Of a stretch of DNA of 64,000 bases, positions 63,091 to 64,000 are shown one piece after another. Positions within the stretch are counted from its first letter, which is position 1. Each line of letters starts with the position of its first letter. Source of the stretch: Siphonodentalium dalli (taxonomy: Eukaryota; Mollusca; Scaphopoda; Gadilida; Siphonodentaliidae); NCBI GenBank assembly GCA_032622095.1, contig CP136061.1, positions 261,546,077-261,610,076 on the forward strand, written 5' to 3'. The translations under genes and the position numbers were made by a program. Under the pieces are notes generated by a model. That model was not told the origin of the DNA. It was given only the letters and a program-made list of their open reading frames with translations, and searched no databases.

Positions 63091-64000
63091 TATCGAACAT
63101 TGGTGCCAATTCTCACACAATTTCTGAGTCTGATTTTGTCACATTTTTATTTACCGTGAATTTTGGAAATCGGTCTCAGATTTTACAATTTACAACAATC
63201 TTTTGGCAGGGGAGCATCACTATGTTATTAGTTACATCTAACAGCATCTCTTCATGATTCATGCATTTATTACTATAAATACGTCATTAGAAGAGACAAT
63301 TTGGCAACATTTTAGAAGTTAACTTGCTTTTAAACTTCGATTAAAACTGAAAAGGATGTTCACTGGCATTAAAAAATTAAGACTGGCCACTTGCCAACTA
63401 AATGGACAAACTATTATTATTATATACATTGGCTAGCTATGATTGGACATGTGTAAGATCATTACAATTCACCAATAAATATAATGATACACCGATATTG
63501 CAACAAGTATCGTACAAGGTTTAGTTTTAGATTGACCATATCTTCAGGCGGCAACCCAATTTCAGAAATGAGTTTGTTAATAAATAGAAAAAGAATAGTA
63601 GTCATGTAGGAATCGTACTGGGGTACTATCGTAAGATAGTATAGCTGTGTGCCGCCAATAAGAATGCGAGAAAGTCACGTGAGATATAATATAGACAAAT
63701 AATATACCCCATCTTCAGTTTTATCTGTATTTTATTCACAAATAACTATTTCTAGTCTTGAAATCAGGATTTATAAAAATTATATTGTTGTAATTGTGGC
63801 CCGGAAGAGACAGACCATCTTTAATGATGCCGGAAGAGACACACCATCTTTAATGATGGCCATTGTTTTGGAAAGTTCATTCAGTTTAAGTCTAAACTAG
63901 TAGTACACCTCACTACTATTGGGTCACAGCAATTTTATCAATTAGTTTACAAACATGGGGGGGGGGGGGAATATCTCGATGAAGGGGGAGCGAATATTTA
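63091..64000. other. Window end, intergenic or intronic
   Basis: AT-rich. A 31-bp tandem duplication GCCGGAAGAGACACACCATC lies at 63795-63853 and a poly-G run at 63957-63969. No coding evidence. Confidence 0.4.

Overview
This is a AT-rich, intron- and transposon-dense eukaryotic window. Its plexin exon structure, scattered TACATGTA-type motifs and the GTCCGGATGATAAC repeat family suggest a lophotrochozoan, most likely a bivalve-type mollusc; that species-level guess is inference. Nothing looks prokaryotic or viral, and most short open frames are chance frames or lie inside repeats.

Region 1 (1-26.7 kb) is the 3' two thirds of one plus-strand gene, a plexin of the A class. I could assemble 26 consecutive exons (82-178 through 26204-26320). 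Every junction keeps frame and has GT/AG ends, giving about 1275 residues: end of IPT1, PSI2, IPT2, PSI3, four further IPT repeats, one membrane helix, and the full cytoplasmic GAP domain split by a Rho-binding domain. The Sema domain and PSI1 must lie upstream of base 1. A polyA signal sits at 26646. The introns are packed with palindromic MITEs. Exon/donor junctions of exons 10, 19 and 25 have been tandemly duplicated, and a minisatellite begins directly after the donor of exon 16.

Region 2 (26.7-37.3 kb) is intergenic repeat: TTAA-flanked palindromic MITEs, a hAT element with an 8-bp target duplication (33323-34441), a 9-bp-TSD element (32218-32554), and a Mutator-like element (35277-36918) carrying a broken transposase.

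Region 3 (37.4-38.0 kb) holds what looks like the promoter and first coding exon of a second plus-strand gene, DONSON-like. A possible later exon with an 11-residue repeat lies at 59903-60076; whether the two belong together is not shown.

Region 4 (38-64 kb) is nearly all mobile DNA: a 1277-bp element with 6-bp TSD and arrays of CTTAAG palindromes (44496-45772), two more hAT elements with perfect 8-bp TSDs (47359-48558, 60960-61983), an identical pair of 451-bp direct repeats (49508-51312), and a 3150-bp Mutator-like element that split a tRNA-like SINE and was itself invaded (55619-58768). The most striking item is a 526-bp minus-strand TRIM-like element (54691-55216) whose LTRs carry 5S rRNA sequence and whose primer site matches tRNA-Pro. 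That layout is known to me from plant Cassandra elements.

All boundaries were read by eye; target-site duplications and splice sites are direct sequence observations, family names are inference from them.
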